A DNA stretch of 64,000 nucleotides from positions 11,575 through 75,574 of the forward strand of contig JBIQMS010000019.1 in NCBI GenBank assembly GCA_044463125.1, given 5' to 3'. The position numbers were made by a program, and so were the translations under genes. Under the pieces are notes generated by a model. That model saw only the letters and a program-made list of their open reading frames with translations. It was not told the DNA's origin and ran no database searches. Source of the stretch: CAYMZZ01 sp044463125. GTDB taxonomy: Bacteria; Bacteroidota; Bacteroidia; Chitinophagales; Chitinophagaceae. Below are positions 8,883-16,453 of the stretch, piece after piece. Every line of letters starts with the position of its first letter. Position 1 is the first letter of the stretch.

Positions 8883-9578
8883 ATGCAAAAGGTATATCAG
8901 CAGGCAGAAGATGCTATTCACGACATCAACGACGGGGCTGTGCTCATGTTGGGAGGATTTGGACTTTGTGGAATTCCGGAAAACAGTATCAGCGCCCTGG
9001 TGAACAAGGGGGTGAAAGGGTTGACCTGCATTTCCAACAATGCCGGAGTTGACGATTTTGGTATCGGGCTGATGTTGCAGCAACGACAGGTAAAAAAAAT
9101 GATAGCATCTTATGTGGGCGAGAATGCGGAGTTTGAAAGGCAACTGTTGAGTGGTGAGCTGGAAGTGGAACTGATTCCGCAGGGAACCCTGGCCACGCGC
9201 TGCCTGGCTGCCGGTTATGGCATGCCGGCGATATTTACACCTGCCGGTGTGGGCACCGAAGTAGCGGCAGGAAAGGAGCTACGCAATTTTCATGGCAAGG
9301 ATTACCTCATGGAAACCGCTTTTGAGGCTGATTTCGCCCTCGTAAAAGCCTGGAAAGGCGATACAGAAGGCAATCTCGTGTATCGTGCCACCGCCCGCAA
9401 CTTCAATCCCCTCATGGCCATGGCTGGAAAAATAACCATCGCTGAAGTAGAAGAGCTGGTTCCCGCCGGCGAGTTGGACCCGGATATGATTCATACGCCC
9501 GGCATTTATGTGCATCGGATTTTTCAGGGGAAAGATTATGAGAAGAGGATAGAGCAGAGGACGGTACGTAGTACGTAG
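8883..9578 (+). CDS. scoA: 3-oxoacid CoA-transferase subunit A
   Basis: Subunit A of a two-subunit CoA transferase that moves CoA between succinyl-CoA and a 3-oxoacid such as acetoacetate. MLGGFGLCGIPENSISAL is the conserved glycine-rich CoA-binding region near residue 21. ISNNAGVDDFGIGLMLQ and GTLATRCLAAGYGMPAIFTP are strongly conserved in SCOT-type A subunits. The length of 231 residues is normal. Its last residues (TVRST) and stop codon TAG are encoded inside a GTAGTAC heptad repeat. The B subunit starts 169 bp later, whereas these genes are usually adjacent or overlapping. Confidence 0.93.
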   Translation: MQKVYQQAEDAIHDINDGAVLMLGGFGLCGIPENSISALVNKGVKGLTCISNNAGVDDFGIGLMLQQRQVKKMIASYVGENAEFERQLLSGELEVELIPQGTLATRCLAAGYGMPAIFTPAGVGTEVAAGKELRNFHGKDYLMETAFEADFALVKAWKGDTEGNLVYRATARNFNPLMAMAGKITIAEVEELVPAGELDPDMIHTPGIYVHRIFQGKDYEKRIEQRTVRST

Positions 9579-9736
9579 TACGTATTACGTTTTACGTAGT
9601 ACGTTAAGTTGTGAGTTTTAAGTTGTGAGTTTTAAGTTATAAGTATTAAGTCATAAGTTTAAAGCGGGGGAGTCGAAAGTGGAGGATAGAAAATAGGTTA
9701 ACAGTTCAACGATTCAACGCTTCAACGATTCAACAA
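9564..9736. repeat. Heptad and octad repeats between scoA and scoB
   Basis: GTAGTAC, GTATTAC and GTTTTAC heptamers at 9564-9605 start inside the end of scoA. They pass into AAGTTGT/GAGTTTT units to about 9663. TTCAACGA-type octamers, four copies in phase, fill 9705-9736, just before the scoB start at 9748. No inverted partner arm is seen here, unlike the copies at 10.4 and 24.9 kb. Confidence 0.85.
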
Positions 9737-9747
9737 ATTCTTCCTTC

Positions 9748-10410
9748 ATGGCATTATCAAAAGAGCAAATCGCGCAGCGTATCGCTAAGGAGTTGAAAGA
9801 CGGGTATTATGTGAACCTTGGAATTGGTATTCCTACCCTGGTGGCGAATTATATTCCCGAAGGCATTCATGTGGTATTGCAGAGCGAAAACGGGTTGCTG
9901 GGTATGGGCCCTTTTCCGGAGGCGGGAAAGGAGGATGCTGATCTGATTAATGCCGGCAAGCAAACTATCACCACCGTGCCGGGTTCCTCCTTTTTTGACT
10001 CGGCCATGAGCTTTGGTATGATCCGCGCCGGCAAAGTGGACCTTACGGTACTCGGCGCCATGGAAGTGAGTGAGCAGGGCGATATTGCCAACTGGAAGAT
10101 TCCTGGCAAGATGGTAAAAGGTATGGGTGGCGCCATGGACCTTGTAGCCAGCGCCCGCAATATCATTGTGGCCATGATGCATACCAACCCAAAGGGCGAA
10201 AGTAAATTGTTGCCCAACTGCACGCTGCCCCTCACGGGTCTTCGTTGTGTGAAGAAAATAGTGACCGACCTGGCCGTACTCGATGTGCTGCCCGAAGGTG
10301 GGTTCTTGCTGCGCGAATTAGCGCCGGGGGTATCGGTGGAAGAAATAAAAGCGAAAACGGCAGGGAAGCTTTTAGTGGCACATGATGTGAGGGAGATAGG
10401 TAATACGTAA
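9748..10410 (+). CDS. scoB: 3-oxoacid CoA-transferase subunit B
   Basis: Subunit B carries the catalytic glutamate of the transferase. It lies in QSENGLLGMGP at Glu47, the residue that forms the glutamyl-CoA intermediate in the family. Other conserved stretches are NLGIGIPTLVANYIPEGI, MIRAGKVDLTVLGAMEVS and GMGGAMDLV. The length of 220 residues is normal. The final codons (IGNT) and the stop TAA lie in a GTAATAC heptad repeat. It pairs with scoA, 169 bp upstream. Confidence 0.93.
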   Translation: MALSKEQIAQRIAKELKDGYYVNLGIGIPTLVANYIPEGIHVVLQSENGLLGMGPFPEAGKEDADLINAGKQTITTVPGSSFFDSAMSFGMIRAGKVDLTVLGAMEVSEQGDIANWKIPGKMVKGMGGAMDLVASARNIIVAMMHTNPKGESKLLPNCTLPLTGLRCVKKIVTDLAVLDVLPEGGFLLRELAPGVSVEEIKAKTAGKLLVAHDVREIGNT

Positions 10411-10586
10411 TACGTAGTACGTAGTACGTTTTTGGGTTTAGAGTTTAAAGTTTAGTGTTTAAGGTTTATGGTTTAGAGTTAATTCTTTTAAGTGTAAAGA
10501 TGCTAAACTTTAAACCTTAAACTCTAAACCTTAAACTTTAAACTCTAAACCCAAAAACGTATTACGTATTACGTAAAACGTACAAC
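10400..10586. repeat. About 180-bp palindrome of heptad repeats between convergent genes
   Basis: The left arm has GTAATAC and GTAGTAC heptamers, then GTTTTTG and GTTTAGA/GTTTAAA units. The right arm, from about 10500, runs in the opposite sense: AAACTTTAAACCTTAAACTC, then CCCAAAAACGTATTACGTA and ACGTAAAACGTA. The arms match imperfectly over about 80 bp. The element lies exactly between the scoB stop and the stop of the minus-strand response regulator (10587). It may act as a two-way transcript end. Confidence 0.88.
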
Positions 10587-11246
10587 TTAATCAATCAAGT
10601 TATTTTTCACGGCGAAAAACACCAGTCCGGCCGTATTCTTGCTGCCAAATCTTTCCATCAGCCTGTCCTTAATGGCTTCCACGGTGCGGGGGCTTATCTC
10701 CATTTTCTGGGCTATTTCCTGGGCGGTAAATTCCATACAGATAAAGCGGAGTACATCTCTTTCCTTGTCGGAGAGGGTGATTTCGTTGTTGAGGGAAGGA
10801 ACTACTTTTTGGCGGGAATGTGATTTCTTCAGCAGTATCCTGTTTACAAAATTGTTGAGGTAATAGCCTTTTTCAAAAACCTCCATGATGGCGCGGCGTA
10901 TTTCCTGGGGCTCGGCATTCTTGAGCAGGTAGCCGTTGGCGCCGTTTTCCATCAGGTGGTACACAAAGCGCTCGTCTTCATACATACTCAGCACCAGTAC
11001 TTTGATGTTGGGATATTGCTTGCTGATAACCTTGGTGGTTTCAATACCGTCTTTACCGGGCATACGGAGGTCCATCAGTACCACATCGGGATCCGATTCG
11101 GTAAGGCCGTTGAGTAATTCATCACCATTCTCCGCTTCCTGCACAAATTTGATATTGGTGAACGGACGAAGGGACAGGATTACGCCTTTTCTAAAAATCT
11201 TATGATCGTCAGCAATAGCTACCTTAATGATTCCCATAGTATCCAA
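10587..11246 (-). CDS. NarL/FixJ-family response regulator
   Basis: This 219-residue two-domain regulator has an N-terminal receiver domain with the phosphoacceptor Asp59 in DVVLMDLRMPGKDG, the acidic pair in IADDHKIFRKG, and the conserved Lys in YLLKNAEP. A C-terminal LuxR-type helix-turn-helix (LSDKERDVLRFICMEFTAQE, then IAQKMEISPRTVEAIKDRL) binds DNA. It lies 31 bp downstream of the histidine kinase gene on the same strand, which is almost certainly its partner. MGIIKVAIADD, three codons in, is an equally likely start. Confidence 0.92.
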   Translation of the reverse strand: MDTMGIIKVAIADDHKIFRKGVILSLRPFTNIKFVQEAENGDELLNGLTESDPDVVLMDLRMPGKDGIETTKVISKQYPNIKVLVLSMYEDERFVYHLMENGANGYLLKNAEPQEIRRAIMEVFEKGYYLNNFVNRILLKKSHSRQKVVPSLNNEITLSDKERDVLRFICMEFTAQEIAQKMEISPRTVEAIKDRLMERFGSKNTAGLVFFAVKNNLID

Positions 11247-11277
11247 AAAGGGGTAAAATTAGCGAATAATGCTTTAA

Positions 11278-12105
11278 CTACTGGTACGGATCGTCCTTCG
11301 GCAACTCGATGGTAACCTTATAATAGGTTTGCGAAATATCCTTTTCAAAATAAATGCTGCCCTGTACTACACGTAAGCGGCTGCTGATATTCTTCAGGCC
11401 GAGGCCGATATTGCTCTTGTTGAGTTTGTCGAAATCCGCCTGCACCAGTCCACGACCATCGTGGTGAATGCGCAGGTAAAATTTATCGCCGTGCACATTT
11501 TGTGTAAGGTGAATAAAGCTGGAGCTGCTATGCTTCAGAATATTATTCACCAGCTCCTGCACTATGCGAAATACGACCAGTTCTTTTTCCTGTTTCAGCC
11601 TTTCGCGATAATCGTGAAAACGGCTGCTGGCATTCATGGTACCCGAACCGCTGATTTTTTGAAACAGGTCGTTGACGGCCGACTCCAGGCCAAAATTTTT
11701 CAGCGTGGGCGGCATCAGGCTATGGCTGATATTACGCACCAGTTGAATGGTATCATCAATAATCTGCCGGGCCTGAAAGATCGATTGTAGCTGGGTTGCC
11801 TTATCCTGGTTTACCAGGTTTTCGTTTAGGTACAAACGGGCGGTGGCCAACAGGGGGCCGGCATCATCGTGCAGGTCGGCGGCGAGGCGCTGCCTTTCCT
11901 CTTCCTGCAATTTAATGGAGGCCGTCAGGAGGATCTTTTGCTGCTCTTCTTCCATCTTCTGCAGGGTACGCTGATAACGGCTTACTTTGCGCTGGTGAAA
12001 GATAATGAACATAACAAGACCTACCGTAAGCACCAACATCCCCATCGTGCCGATAAAGAGCACGGAGGAAACGCCGGATGGATTGGTGGCTTGCAGGAAG
12101 AACAT
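11278..12105 (-). CDS. NarX-type sensor histidine kinase
   Basis: This 275-residue kinase has one membrane segment (about residues 15-36, LFIGTMGMLVLTVGLVMFII), a short coiled coil, and a HisKA_3 dimerisation domain with the phosphorylated His79 in LAADLHDDAGP. A GHKL ATPase domain follows, with an N box ELVNNILKHS at 184-193 and a G box NIGLGLKNISSRL. There is almost no extracytoplasmic part, so it may sense a membrane or cytoplasmic cue or a partner protein. It is the likely upstream partner of the regulator at 10587-11246. Confidence 0.9.
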   Translation of the reverse strand: MFFLQATNPSGVSSVLFIGTMGMLVLTVGLVMFIIFHQRKVSRYQRTLQKMEEEQQKILLTASIKLQEEERQRLAADLHDDAGPLLATARLYLNENLVNQDKATQLQSIFQARQIIDDTIQLVRNISHSLMPPTLKNFGLESAVNDLFQKISGSGTMNASSRFHDYRERLKQEKELVVFRIVQELVNNILKHSSSSFIHLTQNVHGDKFYLRIHHDGRGLVQADFDKLNKSNIGLGLKNISSRLRVVQGSIYFEKDISQTYYKVTIELPKDDPYQ

Positions 12106-12128
12106 AGTGGGTTAGTGGCTTGTTTGGT

Positions 12129-12848
12129 TTATCGGGTGTCCAGATCCAAAAAAGGAATGGACGATGGTGGCAGTTTGGGTTTAGGCTGGCGATAACACAT
12201 GATAATCGCTACCGCAAAGAAAATATTCTTCAGGATATAAAAAAAGTCGATCAATACCCCATACTTGCGGCCTTCTCCGGGTGCCAGCTGATTCGCGTAC
12301 AGATAAATGAAGAAAGAACCAGATAAATAAATCATCATCCCCAACACAATCCAGAACCGATAATTATAATTGATGAAGGTATCCTTGATCGTATTGGTCA
12401 TTTCAAACAAAAGGTAAAACGAATAACCCAGAATAAGCATTGTTTCAATACCTACCGGGATAGAGTCTATTCTGCTATGTTTGGAATTGAAAAAGTAAAT
12501 GACCTGGAAGGCGATAAAACAAACCGAAAGAAGAAGGATGATGCGGCGAACCGTCTTCTTTTTAATGCTGATATACAAAAATGCCGTAAAGGCCAGGTAC
12601 TCAAATAAGGTCCAGAAACTATTGTAATAGATATTTACCTTGTTGGAGGGATCGTCAATCGAGGTAACAATAAAATCGCCCAAAACGGATGCCACACAAT
12701 AACCAACAATAATCCATAAACCTTTTTCCGAGTGCAATTTAAAAATGAGCAGCAGGAATAATGTGATGGGCAGGAAGTCGGCGTAGCCTGATATATATGA
12801 AAAAAGGTTTTCTATGACTTTGGATTTTGCCCAAATATAGAAAACCAA
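12129..12848 (-). CDS. Multi-pass membrane protein of unknown function
   Basis: This 239-residue protein has about six or seven hydrophobic segments, for example FLPITLFLLLIFKL, GLWIIVGYCVASVLGDFIV, YLAFTAFLYISI, IILLLSVCFIAFQVIYFF and FFYILKNIFFAVAIIM. I do not recognise a family. It starts the probable minus-strand operon that continues with the histidine kinase 23 bp downstream, so it could supply the sensing part the kinase lacks; this is inference from position only. Confidence 0.75.
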   Translation of the reverse strand: MVFYIWAKSKVIENLFSYISGYADFLPITLFLLLIFKLHSEKGLWIIVGYCVASVLGDFIVTSIDDPSNKVNIYYNSFWTLFEYLAFTAFLYISIKKKTVRRIILLLSVCFIAFQVIYFFNSKHSRIDSIPVGIETMLILGYSFYLLFEMTNTIKDTFINYNYRFWIVLGMMIYLSGSFFIYLYANQLAPGEGRKYGVLIDFFYILKNIFFAVAIIMCYRQPKPKLPPSSIPFLDLDTR

Positions 12849-13048
12849 TTAAAGATTTGAAAGAAATGGCTCTTATTTATTAAACCATTCTTCTACGGTG
12901 AGGATTGAATCCCAGTCGATTTGTCTTTTGCCTAACCTTTTCATAACAGTAACGTTTTTTTGTTCTTGAATCGATTCTTACGTAAAAATTGCGCATTCTG
13001 GGGGGTAATACCAGTGGGGGTAAACCCTGATTCAAGCTCTGTAATCCG

Positions 13049-13077
13049 CTGAAATGTAGTACAGTACTGCGTTTCAG
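13049..13077. other. 29-bp interrupted palindrome in the 12.85-13.57 kb gap
   Basis: CTGAAA and TTTCAG flank AGTAC-A-GTACT. It lies in a gene-free stretch (12849-13192) where I see no ORF. It could be an operator or a small hairpin; no role can be assigned. Confidence 0.5.
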
Positions 13078-13192
13078 GGGATTTACCAGGTAGTTTAACG
13101 ATTCAAAAAAGGGTAATAATCCGCGTAAAAATACGTAAAATTACGGGGCACAAAATAGGAAATCTCCCAGTTTTTCGACCGGAAAACTACAG

Positions 13193-13212
13193 TTATGCAC
13201 AGATGTGGATAA
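13193..13212. promoter_or_regulatory. Inverted pair of DnaA-box-like 9-mers
   Basis: TTATGCACA at 13193-13201 and TGTGGATAA at 13204-13212 face each other with 2 bp between. The second is an exact inverse of the classic DnaA box TTATCCACA; the first differs by one base. They lie beside the 3' end of the predicted small RNA. Confidence 0.4.
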
Positions 13213-13224
13213 GTGAAAATGCTT

Positions 13225-13369
13225 AGAAAAAGAAAAGAAAGTTGATTGACACTGGATTTCGCTGTCGGTTCTTCAAGGGATAATGGAAATCATGTTATGG
13301 ACGGTTTCCCCCGTTTGGCGGGGCTTCGGATATTGGATGTAAGAGGGGCTTATCCTCGTCAATCAACTT
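13225..13369 (-). ncRNA. Probable 6S-like (6S-Flavo/ssrS-type) RNA
   Basis: A predicted minus-strand RNA starts close to 13369. Its first 12 bases, AAGTTGATTGAC, pair perfectly with GTCAATCAACTT 119 bases later (plus positions 13358-13369 and 13239-13250). Inside, GGAT/ATCC pairing continues the closing stem, and CCCCG-CCAAA-CGGGG forms a hairpin. The 3' end runs into a U-rich tract (TTTCTTTTCTTTTTC). A canonical promoter lies directly upstream. No ORF is present. A long rod with paired ends, a central loop and about 130-145 nt is how the Bacteroidota 6S RNA is described. The family name is inference; a covariance-model search would decide. Confidence 0.55.
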
Positions 13370-13373
13370 GAAA

Positions 13374-13405
13374 CAAATATAGACCGCCACCCAGCCTCTG
13401 GCAAG
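13374..13405 (-). promoter_or_regulatory. Bacteroidota-type promoter driving the small RNA
   Basis: On the minus strand, CTTG at 13405-13402 is followed after 20 bp by TATATTTG at 13381-13374. This matches the phylum consensus, and the expected start point falls on the first base of the RNA closing stem. Confidence 0.65.
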
Positions 13406-13605
13406 AGCATAAGTGCTTAGTTTTTCATAAAGGAAATTACGGAGGCACTCGTAAGCTTACCATACTCTCTTTTCGAAGTATTACGAATCCCGGCCTTTTA
13501 TTTGCGGGTTATTTGTCGGTTTTTTCATTATTTGAAAAAGCTTTGATTGCTTTGGCAATAACCAAAAAGTTTGAGGCTGAATAAAATAAGACGCCCAAAA
13601 AAAAC

Positions 13606-13613
13606 TACATTTG
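13606..13613 (+). promoter_or_regulatory. -7 element TACATTTG before the second response regulator
   Basis: TACATTTG fits TAnnTTTG and lies 56 bp before the ATG at 13670. No TTTG is found 19-20 bp upstream, so this is a half site only. It supports a start downstream of 13613 rather than the in-frame upstream extension. Confidence 0.4.
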
Positions 13614-13669
13614 GCATCGGAAAATCACCATGTTTCTCCGGAAGGGAGACGGCTAAAACCAAACTACTC

Positions 13670-14326
13670 ATGAGCATGCAGCAGATCAAAGTAGCTATTG
13701 CGGACGATCATAAGATATTCCGGGATGGCATACGTATGGCGCTAAAGGACAAGGAATACCTGAAAATTCTCTGGGAAGCCGAAGACGGTAAAGACCTGAT
13801 GCACAAGCTGCAATTGAAAGTGCCCGATGTAATCCTGATGGATATTCGCATGCCGGAGGTCGATGGTATCAATGCCATCAGCATGATCCGGAAAGAATAC
13901 GAAGCGGTAAAGATCATCGTACTCACCATGTACGACGACCAGGAAATGATCACCAAGATGATGGAAATGGGGGCCAACGCTTATCTCACCAAAACCACCG
14001 ACCCCGAAGAAATTTACCAGGCCATCCTCACCTGCATGAACGATGATTTCTATTTCAACGAACTGGTGAATAAAGCCGTACTGCTGAAACTGCAGCACAA
14101 AAAAACCGTAAGGCAGTTCTACCCCAACCCGGTTAAACTTTCCGAGAAAGAAGTACGGATACTGAAGCTGATAGCCGAAGACAAAACCACCGAAGAGATT
14201 TCGAAGGAAGTGTTCCTGAGCCCCCGCACCATTGAAACCATCCGGCAGAATATGAAGCAGAAAGTGGGTGCCAAAACCATCGCCGGCCTGGTGATGTATG
14301 CGATGCGCAATAAAATTCTCGAATAA
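13670..14326 (+). CDS. NarL/FixJ-family response regulator (orphan)
   Basis: The receiver domain has the phosphoacceptor Asp58 in DVILMDIRMPEVDG, the acidic pair in AIADDHKIFRDG, and the switch Lys in YLTKTTDPEE. A C-terminal LuxR-type helix-turn-helix follows (LSEKEVRILKLIAEDKTTEE, then SPRTIETIRQNM). The frame is open upstream to 13571, but the first 33 residues would be unlike any receiver domain, so I place the start at 13670. It resembles the regulator at 10587-11246 but has no adjacent kinase. Confidence 0.92.
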   Translation: MSMQQIKVAIADDHKIFRDGIRMALKDKEYLKILWEAEDGKDLMHKLQLKVPDVILMDIRMPEVDGINAISMIRKEYEAVKIIVLTMYDDQEMITKMMEMGANAYLTKTTDPEEIYQAILTCMNDDFYFNELVNKAVLLKLQHKKTVRQFYPNPVKLSEKEVRILKLIAEDKTTEEISKEVFLSPRTIETIRQNMKQKVGAKTIAGLVMYAMRNKILE

Positions 14327-14327
14327 A

Positions 14328-14385
14328 CGTAAATTGCGGGTGATATTGTTGGCAACAACACTTTGATCGTTACCCGCAATTTACG
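14328..14385 (+). terminator. Stem-loop after the response regulator
   Basis: CGTAAATTGCGGGT at 14328-14341 pairs with ACCCGCAATTTACG at 14372-14385. A smaller TTGTTG-G-CAACAA palindrome sits in the loop. It begins just after the stop codon at 14326. There is no T-run, so termination is likely but not typical. Confidence 0.5.
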
Positions 14386-14409
14386 GTAATTGTAAACTTG
14401 ATTTAGCTC

Positions 14410-15138
14410 ATGTCCTCCACCTTATTCGACGGTGTGTACAAGGAACTGTGGCGTCGGATTGTACCGGAAGCCCTTACACAACTGGAACTGGATCTGATGA
14501 TGGATACCCTGGCCCTGGAGCCGGGCAAGCGCCTGCTCGACTGTATGTGCGGCTATGGCCGTCATGCCCTGGGCCTGGCCCGAAAGGGTGTTGCCGTTAC
14601 CGCCATCGACAATGCTGCCGCTTACATTGATGAAATTCGCAACAACGCAGAGGGCTTGCCGCTGGAAGCTGAACTGGCTTCCGTGGAGGAATTCAAACCC
14701 CGCCATCAATACGCCGCCGTGTCCTGTATGGGCAATAGTATTTCGGTATTGGACCGTAAGCAGACCCTCGACTTTTTCCGGATGGTGGCCAATGCCCTTG
14801 AACCGGGCGGTCGTTTTATGCTCAATACCTGGATGATCACCGAAATCATCGCGAAAAAATTCAAGGAAAAAGAATGGTACCAGATCAGGGAATTCAAATA
14901 CCTGCTCGACAATGAATACCTGCTGCAGCCAACACGCGTGGAGACCCGGCATACCGTGATAGCGCCCGATGGCAGCACCGAGGAAAAAAACGATATCGAC
15001 TATATTTTCTCCATCGGGGAGATGGAACAGATGATGAATGCGGCGGGACTGCAATTAACCGACGTATTCAGTACTCCCCGCAAGCGACCCTGGCAACTGG
15101 GCGATGAATACCTTTACCTGATTGCGCAGAAGGGTTGA
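14410..15138 (+). CDS. Class I SAM-dependent methyltransferase
   Basis: This 242-residue protein has a Rossmann-type methyltransferase fold. Motif I is LLDCMCGYGRHALGLARKG, followed by VTAIDNAAAYI for the acidic residue that contacts the ribose of S-adenosylmethionine. The post-I region (ELASVEEFKPRHQYAAVSCM) and EPGGRFMLNTWM fit the family. The substrate cannot be told from sequence. It stands alone between the response regulator and a convergent coiled-coil gene. Confidence 0.85.
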   Translation: MSSTLFDGVYKELWRRIVPEALTQLELDLMMDTLALEPGKRLLDCMCGYGRHALGLARKGVAVTAIDNAAAYIDEIRNNAEGLPLEAELASVEEFKPRHQYAAVSCMGNSISVLDRKQTLDFFRMVANALEPGGRFMLNTWMITEIIAKKFKEKEWYQIREFKYLLDNEYLLQPTRVETRHTVIAPDGSTEEKNDIDYIFSIGEMEQMMNAAGLQLTDVFSTPRKRPWQLGDEYLYLIAQKG

Positions 15139-15248
15139 TGGATATAAATACGATCCATCAGTAACAGAACTTTAGTTCGGCAGGGATGCAAAATATTAGC
15201 GTATCCCATAAGGCAAAGCCTGCTACGCCAGCAGGCGTTTAGCAACCG

Positions 15249-15294
15249 CCTGAAATAGTGAAGGCCACCCTTGGGTGGCCTTCACTATTTCAGG
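15249..15294. terminator. Perfect 22-bp hairpin between convergent genes
   Basis: Two perfect 22-base arms are separated by only TT; the core is GGCCACCC-TT-GGGTGGCC. It lies between the methyltransferase (ends 15138) and the coiled-coil gene (ends 15314), so it can end both transcripts. A weaker GCCTGC/GCAGGC hairpin lies upstream at about 15219-15237. No T-run follows. Confidence 0.65.
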
Positions 15295-15313
15295 GCTACA
15301 CTTCAGACTCCGC

Positions 15314-16210
15314 TCAATCATCATCGCGGTCTATGTTGAGTCCATCCTCCGATTTCTCGAGGCGGAATTGTTTTTTCTTGTTCAGCAGTTGGCGATACTT
15401 GTTGTACACAGCATCCGACACTTTCTTGCCATCCACTTTCAACTCCCCATTTTTGTGTTCGATGGTATAATTGCCTTCCTTGTTGATCAGGCCGTCGTTA
15501 TGCAGGCCGTCCACCAGTTCTTTGTACAGCGCCAGGTCTGCCCTGGCTTTTTCCAGTTCGCGTTGAGCTTCTGCCAGGCTTTTCTTCAACTCAGGTCCCA
15601 TTTTTTCAAGCTCCTCCTGTGCTTTTTTCAGTTCAGCTTCCGCTTCTTTCAGGTCCAGCTTTTTGGCTTCTTCCAGCTCCTTGCGCATTTCATCCCAGTT
15701 CACTTTCTCGAGCGATTCCTTCATTTCACGCTGAATCTTCTCCATATCTATTTCCTTGAATGCTTTTTCCATTTCCTCACGGGCTTTCTTCATATCCACC
15801 TCTGCTTCTTTCATGGCTTCCTTAATTTCGGCCTCAATTTTTTTCATGTCCACTTTCGACAGGCTGGCTTCCGTTTCAAGCCTGATCTTGTCGAGGTCGA
15901 TGTCTTTCAGACTTTTTTCTATTTCCGCCTGTATGCGGGCCATATCCACCTGCTTTAGTGCTTCGGCTGCCTGTTTCAAAGCTTTTTCCATTTCCAGGTC
16001 CAGGTCTACCCGGTCCAGCTCGGCGATGGCTTCATCCAGGTCGCGTACTTTGCCATCTTTTTTCTTTTTGGAAGGAATGGTGTCCTGCCTTTCATTGTTT
16101 TGCTCGTAGCGTGAATCCTGGCGATAATCCCAGGAAATAAGGGCGAGGCTAAGACCGGCAACTACCGCTACTACCAGGAGGCGGGCAGGGGTCAACAAAG
16201 TTTTTTTCAT
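15314..16210 (-). CDS. Membrane-anchored coiled-coil repeat protein
   Basis: This 298-residue protein starts with a single membrane segment or uncleaved signal (RLLVVAVVAGLSLALISW, about residues 10-27). It then runs as a highly charged coiled coil to about residue 230. Internal repeats of about 18 residues are visible, each centred on a (V/I)DMxKIxxEI core, as in KDIDLDKIRLE, SKVDMKKIEAE, KEIDMEKIQRE and EKVNWDEMRKE. The C-terminal 65 residues are globular. I recognise no family. It may span the periplasm; its divergent neighbours give no clue. Confidence 0.8.
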   Translation of the reverse strand: MKKTLLTPARLLVVAVVAGLSLALISWDYRQDSRYEQNNERQDTIPSKKKKDGKVRDLDEAIAELDRVDLDLEMEKALKQAAEALKQVDMARIQAEIEKSLKDIDLDKIRLETEASLSKVDMKKIEAEIKEAMKEAEVDMKKAREEMEKAFKEIDMEKIQREMKESLEKVNWDEMRKELEEAKKLDLKEAEAELKKAQEELEKMGPELKKSLAEAQRELEKARADLALYKELVDGLHNDGLINKEGNYTIEHKNGELKVDGKKVSDAVYNKYRQLLNKKKQFRLEKSEDGLNIDRDDD

Positions 16211-16304
16211 GACTTCTGGTTTTGATTATTGTTATTCACGAATAATTTCGTACCAAATATACGATTGACTTCGTATTTTGTTACAAATTATTTTCCTTTA
16301 TCGC

Positions 16305-16356
16305 TTTTTTAACAGAACCCCCTCCAGCATTAGCTGGAGGGGGTTCTGTTAAAAAA
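16305..16356. terminator. Perfect 24-bp hairpin with T6/A6 flanks
   Basis: The arms (16305-16328 and 16333-16356) are perfect complements around an ATTA loop, with a GC-rich core CCCCCTCCAGC and T6/A6 ends, so it would work as a two-way terminator. It lies upstream of the start of the minus-strand coiled-coil gene, where no transcript obviously needs ending, and before the hicB relic. Confidence 0.7.
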
Positions 16357-16453
16357 GGCGGTTTGTGGAATACGCGTCGGTGTTGGTCAGGTTCCTTTAT
16401 TATTTGACTGAACTACTTCTACCTTTCAATTATTACTTAAATAAGGAGGATTT

